Assembly: GCF_001982635.1 (NCBI RefSeq)
Contig: NZ_MKFI01000004.1
Coordinates: 737,609 to 801,608, forward strand
Origin: Bradyrhizobium mercantei
GTDB lineage: Bacteria; Pseudomonadota; Alphaproteobacteria; Rhizobiales; Xanthobacteraceae
DNA: 64,000 bases
Reading direction: 5' to 3'
Within the stretch, counting starts at the first letter, position 1. Each line of letters begins with the position of its first letter. Of this stretch, positions 16,256 to 24,598 are shown one piece after another. Position numbers and translations under genes: made by a program. The notes beneath the pieces are model-generated. The model was not told where the DNA came from and did no database searches. It saw nothing but the letters and a program-made list of their open reading frames with translations.

Positions 16256-17308
16256 TCAATTCGCCGGATTCTGGCCTTGCGGTACTCGCTCAAGCCAGAT
16301 TTCCCGCCAGTAAGGATAGATGGCACGAGGGCAGAACCGGCGGCAGATGGCGTAGCGCGCCTCACACACGACGTCTTTCAGGATGATCGCGTCCGTCTTG
16401 AAACGGACCATCTTGCACGAACCCTCGTCGATGATCTGCTTTTGGCGCCTCTCGACCTCGTATTCGCGTTCGGTGAACGGGACCATCTCCGGATCGAAGT
16501 ACAGGCCTCGATTGCGGTAGTTGCAGTCCAGGGTCTCGAGGATGTCCTTGTACGGCTTGATGCGCACGACCTCACCCACCTGCAGATCAAGCCGGGACTG
16601 CGGGACCTTGGCACCCTCCGGGACACCGAAGGGCCTGATCGGATAAGGTGCGCCACCTCTCATGCGCTGGAATGTGTCGTAGATCCAGCGCATCGCTGTA
16701 CCAATGCCCAGCCCTGCTTCAGTGACCGTACGCCAGACCGAGAACGTCAATCCGGCGACGAGCTCCTGCAGCCGAACGTTACCGGAAGCGTAGTCCTCGA
16801 CATACTGGCGCGGATCCCACCACTTCAGGGGTTGCGTGGCGAATTTTACCTGCGTGTTCTGGCAAACGTAGGTCGGCTCGGTTTCGCCGGCCTTCGGCGG
16901 ATGCTTGATCGTGCTCCACAGCGTTTCCTCGCTGCAGCCGCCGGAGCTGGACGGCTTGGCTGCGCCACTTGGCGATGGCCTTTTCTCTCCCGCCGGCTTC
17001 AACCAGGCGTCCTTCCAGAAGATCAGACAGGCCGCCTCGCAGCCGTCATGAGCCGCGCCGTTGCAGCGGATGTTCTCCAGATGCACCGTATTCAGCATCT
17101 TGCGCCCGCCGATGCCGAGAGCGGGATCACAGGTCTTGTGAGCTCGTTTGCCGACGCGAAGTGTCTTGCCGCAATGCTTCAGCATCTCGGGCATGAAGGG
17201 CATTTCGTCCAGGCGACCATTGGCATCGAGCGTCGCGAGGATCTCTTCCTTGCTTCTGACCTCCACCAGGTCGCCAGCGCGAAAGACACTTGAGAATAGC
17301 GTGCTCAT
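16256..17308 (-). CDS. Unknown protein with two copies of a cysteine-containing domain
   Basis: 350 residues from ATG 17308 (AAGG 8 bases upstream); an ATG at 17329 is poorly placed. Two related blocks can be aligned by eye: residues 11-103 and 244-341. Both have G-D/E-L/V-V-E/R, ILxTLDxN, FxPEM, a central basic stretch, and end in three cysteines plus an aromatic (C82, C90, C94 before IFWKDAWL; C315, C322, C326 before PYWREIWL). The linker (104-240) is Pro/Ser-rich then helical. There is no signal peptide or membrane segment, so it is likely cytoplasmic. The conserved triplets suggest metal or Fe-S binding. It lies between a deacetylase and the flippase in the operon 20112-14215, so a sugar- or lipid-modifying role is possible. 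I do not recognise a family. Confidence 0.8.
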   Translation of the reverse strand: MSTLFSSVFRAGDLVEVRSKEEILATLDANGRLDEMPFMPEMLKHCGKTLRVGKRAHKTCDPALGIGGRKMLNTVHLENIRCNGAAHDGCEAACLIFWKDAWLKPAGEKRPSPSGAAKPSSSGGCSEETLWSTIKHPPKAGETEPTYVCQNTQVKFATQPLKWWDPRQYVEDYASGNVRLQELVAGLTFSVWRTVTEAGLGIGTAMRWIYDTFQRMRGGAPYPIRPFGVPEGAKVPQSRLDLQVGEVVRIKPYKDILETLDCNYRNRGLYFDPEMVPFTEREYEVERRQKQIIDEGSCKMVRFKTDAIILKDVVCEARYAICRRFCPRAIYPYWREIWLERVPQGQNPAN

Positions 17309-17372
17309 ATCGTGCGCCTTCAGATCCATCCTGCAATCAGGAACCGGTTGCGCGACGTCCGCGCCACCATCG

Positions 17373-18026
17373 TCAAATCAATGTCAACTTTCGCCCGAAA
17401 AATGCCTCGGCGAAGCGTTCCGTAGCCCTGCACTCCATGCCCCGAATCCGTGCGAGGCCGCGAAAGGTGTCTGCATCGAACCACTGCTTGGATCGCTGCG
17501 TCCCGAAATGCTTGAGCAGCAGTTCAATCTTGCGATCGAGCGCGGCCGCCGACACCGGCATGTAAACGTTGGGTTGACCGAAATCGCCATCCCACTTCGG
17601 AATCTCGTATTCCAGGATCTGATGATCGCGAAACGTGTTCCAGGTCAGGCGGCAGACCTGACGATGGTCCTGATGGGCATCGTCCCTGCGATGCGTCAGA
17701 ATGATGTCGGGTTCGATCCGCCTTTTCAGCGATTCGAACCATTCCTTGATGACCTCGCCCCTTTCCGGGAAAAATCCGTCGGGAAACGACAGCACCTCGA
17801 CATTCGCGGATGCAGCCTCGCACAGAAAGTCGGCGGCCGATGCTCTGGCCTCGGCCTCCCGTATGGCGCCACCACTCAGAACGCACCACTGCACGTTCAG
17901 TTTGATACCGCGCTCGATCAGACCCAGCAGCGTCGCTCCCGCGCCGATTTCGATATCATCCGAATGGGCACCAAGGCACAGGATCGACAGATGGTCCCCG
18001 GGCCTGGCAAGCTGCAATGCTTTCAT
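17373..18026 (-). CDS. PIG-L (LmbE-like) family deacetylase
   Basis: Zinc-dependent N-acetyl-sugar deacetylase fold, 217 residues from ATG 18026, 5 bp after the cytidylyltransferase stop. Metal and catalytic motifs: LGAHSDDIEIGAGAT at the start (AHPDD motif with Ser in place of Pro) and THRRDDAHQDHR in the middle (HxxDxHxDH). Members de-N-acetylate amino sugars or intermediates. Here the substrate is probably a sugar nucleotide or lipid-linked sugar of the polysaccharide. The acyltransferase at 23384-24367 could re-acylate the freed amine. In operon with rfbF and the methyltransferase. Confidence 0.9.
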   Translation of the reverse strand: MKALQLARPGDHLSILCLGAHSDDIEIGAGATLLGLIERGIKLNVQWCVLSGGAIREAEARASAADFLCEAASANVEVLSFPDGFFPERGEVIKEWFESLKRRIEPDIILTHRRDDAHQDHRQVCRLTWNTFRDHQILEYEIPKWDGDFGQPNVYMPVSAAALDRKIELLLKHFGTQRSKQWFDADTFRGLARIRGMECRATERFAEAFFGRKLTLI

Positions 18027-18031
18027 GTCCG

Positions 18032-18826
18032 TTACGCCGCGCTGGCCACCGACGTGTGGTTCAATCGCCACGGCGTGTCGCCGCGCTCCACCATGTCTTC
18101 CAGCACTTGACGATCGCGCAGGGTATCCATGGCGCGCCAGAAACCTTCATAACGATAGGCCATAAGGTGACCGCCCTCGATCAAGCGGCTGAACGGCTCC
18201 TGGACGAGTTCTTCACCCTCCTTGATGTAGTCGAAGATCTCGTTGCGGAAGATAAAGTATCCGCCGTTGATCCAGATCTCGGATTCCTGGCTGGAGCGAA
18301 TCCGCTGCACCGATCCCTGCGCATCGAACTCGGCAAGGTGGAAGCTGATCGGCGGATGGATCGCCACGAAGCAGCCGATCTTTCCGCTTTCCTTGAACTT
18401 CTGGATCATGTCAGGCAGCGGCGCGTCGGTCAGTCCATCGCTGTAGTTTGCAAGGAAGATTTCCTCGTCCTGGACGAGATGTCGGACAGCCAACAAGCGC
18501 TGCCCGATATTGCGCCACGTCCCGGTATCCACCAGCGAAACCCGCCAGTCCGGCTGATGTTCGCCGATCAGCTCGACCTTCTTGCCGTACTCCGAAATCA
18601 CGCAGTCGCTGTTCGCCGTCGCACGATAATTGAGAAAGTAGTCCTTGATCACGTTCGCCTTGTAGCCGAGGCACAGCACGAAATCATTGTGACCGTATTG
18701 GCTGTAGTACTGCATCACATGCCAGAGGATCGGCTGATGGCCGATCGGGACCATCGGCTTCGGTATGCTCTCCGAATACTCGCGGATCCGCGTGCCAAGA
18801 CCGCCGCAGAAAAGGACAACCTTCAT
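18032..18826 (-). CDS. rfbF: Glucose-1-phosphate cytidylyltransferase
   Basis: Makes CDP-glucose from glucose-1-phosphate and CTP, first step of CDP-linked deoxysugar pathways. 264 residues, the usual length. Motifs: VVLFCGGLGTRIRE and PKPMVPIGHQPILWH at the N-terminus, LANYSDGLTD (metal and product binding), INGGYFIFRNE and GFWRAMDTLRD in the C-terminal half, matching the RfbF/DdhA subgroup rather than the thymidylyltransferases. The ATG overlaps the methyltransferase stop (ATGA), so both are translated together. A matching CDP-glucose 4,6-dehydratase is not in the window. Confidence 0.94.
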   Translation of the reverse strand: MKVVLFCGGLGTRIREYSESIPKPMVPIGHQPILWHVMQYYSQYGHNDFVLCLGYKANVIKDYFLNYRATANSDCVISEYGKKVELIGEHQPDWRVSLVDTGTWRNIGQRLLAVRHLVQDEEIFLANYSDGLTDAPLPDMIQKFKESGKIGCFVAIHPPISFHLAEFDAQGSVQRIRSSQESEIWINGGYFIFRNEIFDYIKEGEELVQEPFSRLIEGGHLMAYRYEGFWRAMDTLRDRQVLEDMVERGDTPWRLNHTSVASAA

Positions 18827-20112
18827 GGCGCAACCTCACGCGGGTCAATGATCTCGACGTTGGGAATCGGGATGATGAACTTGCACCCCCACTCTCCGAC
18901 ATGCCGCATCTGCGCGACGATTTCCTTCTTCAGATTCCAGGGCAGAATGAACAGGTAGTCGGGACGGACCTCGTCGATGGCTTCGACCGGGAGGATCGGA
19001 ATGTGCATCCCCGGCGTATAGCGGCCGTGCTTGTAGGGGTTGCGGTCCACCGTGAAGTCGAGGAAGTCGGTACCGATGCCGCAGTAGTTCAGCAGCGTGT
19101 TGCCCTTGCCGGGAGCACCGTAGCCGCAGATCCGCGCACCCTTGTTCTTGCTCTCGATCAGGAACGACAATAATTCGCGCTTGGTGCGATGAACACGCGA
19201 TGTAAACTGCTCGTACTGAGCGATGTCTTCCAGGCCGATCCGGCGCTCATGCGCCAGCAGTGCGGTCACGGCGGCGGAGACGGCGTGACCGGCATCGGCG
19301 CGGCAAAGGTAGACGCGCAGCGAGCCGCCATGGGTTGGGATCTGCTCGACGTCGAAGACCTTCAGATCATGCCGTCGCGCCAGGCGGTCGATCGTCACCA
19401 GCGAGAAATAGGAGAAGTGCTCATGGTAGATGGTATCGAACTGATTTTCGTCGATGAGCCGCTCAAGGTGCGGAAATTCGAGCGTAATCACGCCCTGCGG
19501 CGCAAGCAGGAACGCCATTCCGGCGGTAAAGTCGTTCAGATCCGGAACCTGCGCCAGCACGTTGTTGCCGATGATCAGATCGGCCCGCTTGCCATCCGAC
19601 ACCAGCTTGCGCGCGAGCTCGAGGCCAAAGAACTCGACCATTGTCGGGACGTTCTTCTGCCTTGCGACTTCGGCCACGTTGGCCGCCGGCTCGATTCCCA
19701 TGACCGGCACGCCAAGCGGCAGGAAGTGCTGCAGCAGGTAGCCATCGTTGCTCGCGATCTCGTAGACGCGGCTCCCGGCACCAAGGTTCAGCCGGCCCTT
19801 GATCATCTCACAGTAGCGCCGTGCATGTTCCACCCACGACGTCGAGTAGGACGAGAAGTAGGCATATTCGGTGAAGATATGCTCCGGCTTGACGTACTCC
19901 TGGAGTTGCACCAGGAAGCAGGACCCGCAAACCACGGTGTGCAGCGGATAGTACGGCTCCATGGCGTCGGTCTGGTCGGCCGTGAGAAAGCTTTCGCATA
20001 GGGGCGACATTCCTAGATCGACAAACGTCGACTTCAACGTCGCACCGCACAGACGGCAGTTTCCGTGAGAAGATCTCGACCGGATCGATTCGAATTTCGA
20101 ATGCGCGTTCAT
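18823..20112 (-). CDS. NDP-hexose C-methyltransferase (TylC3-like), SAM-dependent
   Basis: Adds a methyl to a keto-sugar nucleotide to make a branched-chain sugar. The 429-residue product has the three-part architecture of this family. First is an N-terminal zinc-binding segment (CRLCGATL and VVCGSCFLVQ, four cysteines), then a Rossmann SAM domain (RVYEIASNDGYLLQHF, DLIIGNNVLAQVPDL, THGGSLRVYL), and a C-terminal domain with ICGYGAPGKGNTLLNYC. The substrate must be a 4-keto sugar. With rfbF and the 3,5-epimerase-like gene it points to a CDP-linked C-methyl sugar. First gene of the minus-strand operon, divergent from the epimerase gene. Confidence 0.92.
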   Translation of the reverse strand: MNAHSKFESIRSRSSHGNCRLCGATLKSTFVDLGMSPLCESFLTADQTDAMEPYYPLHTVVCGSCFLVQLQEYVKPEHIFTEYAYFSSYSTSWVEHARRYCEMIKGRLNLGAGSRVYEIASNDGYLLQHFLPLGVPVMGIEPAANVAEVARQKNVPTMVEFFGLELARKLVSDGKRADLIIGNNVLAQVPDLNDFTAGMAFLLAPQGVITLEFPHLERLIDENQFDTIYHEHFSYFSLVTIDRLARRHDLKVFDVEQIPTHGGSLRVYLCRADAGHAVSAAVTALLAHERRIGLEDIAQYEQFTSRVHRTKRELLSFLIESKNKGARICGYGAPGKGNTLLNYCGIGTDFLDFTVDRNPYKHGRYTPGMHIPILPVEAIDEVRPDYLFILPWNLKKEIVAQMRHVGEWGCKFIIPIPNVEIIDPREVAP

Positions 20113-20321
20113 TAGGGCCGCACCATGAATATAGATTGGTCGAATATGAGATTTCGGCGCTTACGCTGCGCTAGTAGGATCGAGTTCTATCGTATGAAAG
20201 CGAACAATATGAAGCGATATCGAGTAACAAGGTAAACCACACCAGATGCTGAAAATTTTAGTAAAATTGTATAGAACTGATCGTCGACAACTTGCCTCTC
20301 GGTCGGGAGCTCAGACGTTAC

Positions 20322-20852
20322 ATGCGATTTGAAGCAACGGGACTAGACGGAGCGTGGCTGGTCAAACTCGATGCTGCGCACGATGAGCGCGGCTTTTTTG
20401 CGCGCACTTTCTGCGAGGACGAGTTTCGCGCGCAGGGGATCGAGACCAGATTCCCCCAGCACAGCATCTCCAGTTCCTCGCGCAAGGGGACATTGCGAGG
20501 AATGCACTTTCAGAAAGATCCGCACGGCGAGGTCAAACTTGTGCGCTGCCTCAACGGATCGATTTGGGACGTCATCATCGATCTACGTGCGAACTCGCCG
20601 ACCTTTCGTCAGTGGCGTGGCTTCGAGCTCTCAGCGGAGAACGGATCGCAGCTCTATATCCCCAAGGGGTTCGCACACGGCTTTCAAACCTTGAGCGACA
20701 ACGTTCAGGTCAACTACCTGATTTCGGAGTTCTACCAGCCTTCGGCTGCCAGCGGCGTCCGATACAACGACCCGATGTTCGGCATCAGCTGGCCTCTGGC
20801 CGTAAGTACGATCTCCGACAAGGACCAAAACTGGCCGCTTCAGGGCGCATGA
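20322..20852 (+). CDS. dTDP-4-dehydrorhamnose 3,5-epimerase family protein (RfbC-like)
   Basis: Cupin-fold sugar-nucleotide epimerase. ATG 20322 preceded by GGGAG; a TTG at 20292 would add 10 residues. The 176-residue product has DERGFFARTFCEDEF, FPQHSISSSSRKGTLRGMHFQ (catalytic His in the final block), VKLVRCLNGSIWDVIIDLR, and YIPKGFAHGFQTL, with a Tyr-containing DxVxVNYLISEFY stretch. The family acts on 4-keto sugars; in a cluster with rfbF the substrate is more likely CDP- than dTDP-linked. Divergent from the methyltransferase; the 209-bp gap holds both promoters. Confidence 0.92.
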   Translation: MRFEATGLDGAWLVKLDAAHDERGFFARTFCEDEFRAQGIETRFPQHSISSSSRKGTLRGMHFQKDPHGEVKLVRCLNGSIWDVIIDLRANSPTFRQWRGFELSAENGSQLYIPKGFAHGFQTLSDNVQVNYLISEFYQPSAASGVRYNDPMFGISWPLAVSTISDKDQNWPLQGA

Positions 20853-20858
20853 TCGCGC

Positions 20859-22178
20859 CTAGCATATCGGCGCGAGGAGCTCGTGGCGCTCGAGCACCTT
20901 GGCTGTCTTCAGAATGACCGGGAACGGCAGGTCGGCTCGCCTGGCGATATCAAGCAGTGAATGGTGTCCATCGGACAGGTTTAGAATCCAGAGCATCGCC
21001 ATGTTGGCTGCGGCGGCATCCTTGTCGCCGCCGATCGCGCCATAGAGCCCGCGTCTGCCCAGCTGCGGTTCACCCTTCGGCGACGTGTTACGGTAGCTGC
21101 GGTTGCCTTCAAGCAGGTCAATGACTTCGGAAATGATGCGGAAGGACTCCCCGAGGTGCTCCGGCCGAATAAAGCTCAGGTCGTCAGCCGAGGTGTGATA
21201 CTGGGGGATCGCACCGAAGCGGCTGCGCTGAAACAATCCGACCGGCAGGTTGAACCCGGGCGAACAGTATTGCCGCTCATCATATCCGTAGGGCGAAAAC
21301 TCCAATATCGTCGGCGTCAGTCCAGAATTCTGCAGCGTATGTATCATCGCACGGTCGATTTCAGCATCGCCCCGCCTGCTCTTCTTGTATGTCGGACCAG
21401 CGCCGTCTCCGACCATTGATACCACGAGACCATGCTTGATATGGCGCACACGGTGCTCATTGCGGGCGAGCCAGGTGATCGCGCCGATCGTTCCTGGCAC
21501 AAACAAAAACCGATAGCTGTATCGCGTTCGCATCCGGGCGATGTGGTTCAGGAGCTCCGCAAGCAGCGCAAGGCCCGAACAATTGTCATTGGCGAGCGAG
21601 GGATGGCAAACATGGGCCGACAGAAGCACCTCGTCTTCTGACTCTCCTCGGTGAAAATACTCACCATAGGTCAAGTGTCCGTCAGCGAGGGTCGAGTCGA
21701 TCACGACCTCGTAGGTATCGTCCCGCAGTTGCTCCAACTGTCGGTGGGCCATGCAGAACGCCCAGTTCTCCTGGTAGTAGGACGTGCGGTACGGGACAAG
21801 GTCCGGCTGATCGGGCAACGTGAAGATGTGGGACTTTAGCTCGTCCAGCGGCATCGTGCGGCTCACCGGCACGCTGTAGCTCATCACGTGCAGGTTCGAT
21901 TCGTTGAAATCGACGACCTTCCGGCCTCGCGGGTCCTTGATGTACGCGTCCCGGATGTTCCATTCACGCGGCACGACCCAATCGAGGACGGGAGTACCGG
22001 TGGGCACCTCGTGGATATCAAGAGGAAGCTGCGCGCCGATCTCCCGAAGCGTCTGCCGCACACCGTTGCCCGTAATGCTGCGGCAGATCGGGTAGATCTT
22101 CTCCGCAAGCGCGAAAATCTTCGCGCCTGAACTTGCGAGATCGTCTGCCGCAGGCACGCCGTCCTCCTGGTGCGTCAA
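20859..22178 (-). CDS. DUF4910 aminopeptidase-like protein with C-terminal winged helix
   Basis: 439 residues. Architecture: an N-terminal part with ICRSITGNGVRQTL and VLDWVVPREWNIRDAYI, a co-catalytic metallopeptidase-like core with SAHVCHPSLANDNCSG, FVPGTIGAITWL, YDERQYCSPG, and YHTSADDLSFI, and a C-terminal winged-helix segment (SLLDIARRADLPFPVIL). This family has an M28-like zinc-site pattern and is repeatedly found in surface-polysaccharide loci, where its role is unknown. Residues expected to bind zinc (His in CHPSLANDN, Asp, Glu in YDERQ, His in YHTS) appear intact, so it may be a real hydrolase, perhaps of an amide bond on a sugar. It follows the SDR gene by 21 bp (same operon) and converges with the 3,5-epimerase gene. 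Confidence 0.88.
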   Translation of the reverse strand: MTHQEDGVPAADDLASSGAKIFALAEKIYPICRSITGNGVRQTLREIGAQLPLDIHEVPTGTPVLDWVVPREWNIRDAYIKDPRGRKVVDFNESNLHVMSYSVPVSRTMPLDELKSHIFTLPDQPDLVPYRTSYYQENWAFCMAHRQLEQLRDDTYEVVIDSTLADGHLTYGEYFHRGESEDEVLLSAHVCHPSLANDNCSGLALLAELLNHIARMRTRYSYRFLFVPGTIGAITWLARNEHRVRHIKHGLVVSMVGDGAGPTYKKSRRGDAEIDRAMIHTLQNSGLTPTILEFSPYGYDERQYCSPGFNLPVGLFQRSRFGAIPQYHTSADDLSFIRPEHLGESFRIISEVIDLLEGNRSYRNTSPKGEPQLGRRGLYGAIGGDKDAAAANMAMLWILNLSDGHHSLLDIARRADLPFPVILKTAKVLERHELLAPIC

Positions 22179-22199
22179 ACCGATCGGCGCCTGCGGGTA

Positions 22200-23258
22200 T
22201 CAGGACGCGGCGAGAGCCGACTGCTCGACGTTTGCATGGCGGAGATCCGCATCCAGAATGCCGTCCGCCAGCAGCTTGTTGATGTGACCGATGCGCTGAT
22301 ATCTCGGACCTTCGAACTGCTCGAGCGTGATGCCCGAGGCCTGGTAGGCCTTATAGAGCTGCTCCGCGCCCATCTTCGCATCCCATTGCGGCTTGAACGC
22401 CGGCAGCCGGGTTCGGATCTTTTCGAAGCTCACGCGATAGGACCGGGTGTCGGGACCGGCGTCATCGGCAAACTCGATCTGACAGCCAGGGACAACATCG
22501 GCGACAATCTTCGCGAGATCGCGGATCTGGTAGTTGTGCGCCGTCTGGCCGACGTTGAACGCCTCGTTGAACACCGCGGCCTCGGGAGCTTCCATCGCCG
22601 CGATGAAGGCGCGCGAGATGTCCTCGATGTGAACGATAGGCCGCCAGGGCGTGCCGTCCGACTTCAAGAAGATCTTTCGCGTTGTCACCGCCCAGGCGAC
22701 GAGATTGTTCAGCACGACGTCGAATCGGAGCCGGGGAGATACTCCATAAGCCGTAGCGGGCCGCAGGTAGACCGGGCAGAATCCGTCGCCGGCGAGGCCG
22801 GCGATATCCCGCTCGGACTGCACCTTGGATTCGCCATAGGCCGTTACCGGGTTGAGCGCTCCGGTTTCGTCGATCATCCCTTCGCCGGCCTTGCCGTAAT
22901 TGCTGCAGGAGGACGCAAACACGAATCGTCGCACACCGGCTTGCTTGGCCAGTTGCGCGAGGCGCACGCTGGCTACATGATTGATCTGGTCAGTAAGCCC
23001 GGGCCTGAGGTTACCGAGCGGATCGTTCGACAGCGCGGCAAGATGCAGGACTGCGTCGAAAGCCTTGAGGTCCGCAAGCTCGACGTCGCGCGTATCCTTG
23101 CGGATGGCGGACACATCCACGATCGAACCGCCCTCTGCAAATGTGCAGCGAGAATACAGGTCGCTGTCGAGACCCACGACATCGTGCCCCGCGCGCTGCA
23201 GCATCGGCGTGAGCACCGTTCCGATGTAACCGAGATGTCCGCTCACGAGAACGCGCAT
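22200..23258 (-). CDS. NAD(P)-dependent sugar-nucleotide epimerase/dehydratase (extended SDR)
   Basis: 352-residue Rossmann enzyme acting on a sugar nucleotide. The dinucleotide motif GHLGYIGT is near the N-terminus. The catalytic serine region is FASSCSNYG, and the YxxxK pair is YGESK in TAYGESKVQSERD. The fold continues with VYLRPATAYG and a typical C-terminal half (RPIVHIEDISRAFI, NVGQ). ATG 23258 has a good GGAGG site. It could be a 4-ketoreductase, 3- or 4-epimerase. It lacks features that would mark it as the CDP-glucose 4,6-dehydratase needed after rfbF, although this cannot be excluded by eye. Co-transcribed with the DUF4910 gene. Confidence 0.9.
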   Translation of the reverse strand: MRVLVSGHLGYIGTVLTPMLQRAGHDVVGLDSDLYSRCTFAEGGSIVDVSAIRKDTRDVELADLKAFDAVLHLAALSNDPLGNLRPGLTDQINHVASVRLAQLAKQAGVRRFVFASSCSNYGKAGEGMIDETGALNPVTAYGESKVQSERDIAGLAGDGFCPVYLRPATAYGVSPRLRFDVVLNNLVAWAVTTRKIFLKSDGTPWRPIVHIEDISRAFIAAMEAPEAAVFNEAFNVGQTAHNYQIRDLAKIVADVVPGCQIEFADDAGPDTRSYRVSFEKIRTRLPAFKPQWDAKMGAEQLYKAYQASGITLEQFEGPRYQRIGHINKLLADGILDADLRHANVEQSALAAS

Positions 23259-23383
23259 TCTAAACGCCTCCGAATTTGTTCTGCTTTTCGGGCGGCAACC
23301 TATTTCAAAACGGCCGGTTGATGCACGTATTTGTAAAAGCTTAGTTAATGGCGGGCTTTGAAAATTTGCAGGAACCATCCCGC

Positions 23384-24367
23384 TCAAGACGACGGGAAAT
23401 GGTTAAGCCGGACACGACGATCGTTGACGTCACCCGCGTTAACGCCGGAGGTGAGGCGCCGCAGGAGCGCTTGTGGCATCCTGCGAAGTCGCCGGTGAAG
23501 CCGGTAGCGAGCGGTGGAGCGGCTGACGTCGAAACGATTGGCCAATTCTCCGCCGAAGGCCACCACGAACTTGTATCGCGCCTCGTTTTCAATTCCGCCA
23601 TCGAAATCGAAATGAAGGCCACGCTCATGCGCCAGCTCGATGCCACTCCAGAGCAGCAGGCTCACTGCGCCTGGATGCGCAATGCTCCTGTCCCGTGACG
23701 ACAGGAAATAGTGCACGAACTGGCGGTCCCAGACGAAGAAGACCTGGGCGTGGACGTTGTTGTTCGGGTCCACCGCCGCGAGGATCTTGCATTGCTGTCG
23801 CTCGCTGGCGGCAGCATAGAGACCTTCCAATCCAGAGAGGTCGAAATACGACTTCGCCCCCTCGAGGTTGGCCTGGTAGTATTTCACGAAGTATTTTGCG
23901 GACGTGACCTCGCGAATGGCGAGCCGCTCGCGTGCGCGTCGTATCACGTTCTTCGTCTTGTCGCGCAATCCGGACCAAAGCTCGTCCCGGGGGACCGCGC
24001 ATTTCAGCATGAAGGTCGGATGCGCGCGCACCTCGTAGCCGCACGCGAGGAAAGCGGCCACATTGCTGAATCCGGTGTCGAGCGTCATCTCGACGTGATC
24101 GAAATTCGCGACCTGCTTCAGCAGGTCGGTGATGACCGCATGGGCCAACCGCATGCGCGCTTCCGTCTTTCCGGACTGCAGCGTGACCGTCGGTCCGAGA
24201 AAGCGCGTAATGTGAGGCATCTCGCAGATGTTCATCCCGCCTTCGGTACGGGCGACGAACCGGAGAGAACCCACAACGCGCCCGCCGCGCGAACAAGTGA
24301 CTTCGCGCCAGCTACCGGGAGCCAACGCGTTCAGCCACCAATCCTCGTGGAAGACCGACTTGCGCAT
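23384..24367 (-). CDS. GNAT/BioF2-like acyltransferase
   Basis: 327 residues from ATG 24367 (GAGGA 6-7 bases upstream); the frame extends to 24481. It begins FHEDWWLNALAPG. An acyl-CoA binding half follows with WSGLRDKTKNVIRRARE (typical of the BioF2/FemAB-like group), VHAQVFFVWD, and then LHFDFDGGIENEARYKFVV FGGEL, a signature of these proteins in exopolysaccharide clusters. Such enzymes acetylate polysaccharide intermediates; a Caulobacter member (HfsK) modifies holdfast. Here it might re-acylate amines produced by the PIG-L enzyme. 125 bp upstream of the SDR gene, same strand. Confidence 0.85.
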   Translation of the reverse strand: MRKSVFHEDWWLNALAPGSWREVTCSRGGRVVGSLRFVARTEGGMNICEMPHITRFLGPTVTLQSGKTEARMRLAHAVITDLLKQVANFDHVEMTLDTGFSNVAAFLACGYEVRAHPTFMLKCAVPRDELWSGLRDKTKNVIRRARERLAIREVTSAKYFVKYYQANLEGAKSYFDLSGLEGLYAAASERQQCKILAAVDPNNNVHAQVFFVWDRQFVHYFLSSRDRSIAHPGAVSLLLWSGIELAHERGLHFDFDGGIENEARYKFVVAFGGELANRFDVSRSTARYRLHRRLRRMPQALLRRLTSGVNAGDVNDRRVRLNHFPSS

Positions 24368-24598
24368 CAAATTCCTCTTCCGGAGACAACCGGACAGCGA
24401 AATACCACCTCGATTAAACCAAAAACGCGGAAATGCCCAACATCTGCGCGGAACGGCTTCTGCTGTAGTTAACGACGGCATTTGAACTACCGAGGCGCTC
24501 GCCTAGTTAGCCCCGGAACCCGTCGCTGGTCACGTGACGCATTGACGCAATGTCGCGCCTGTTCGAAACATATTTAATCATGGTCGTACGCCATGTAT

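Noticed and set aside
18032..23258. Biosynthesis of bradyrhizose or another specific known rare sugar
   Set aside because: The gene set fits a C-methyl CDP-sugar in general, but nothing in the sequence identifies a particular product.
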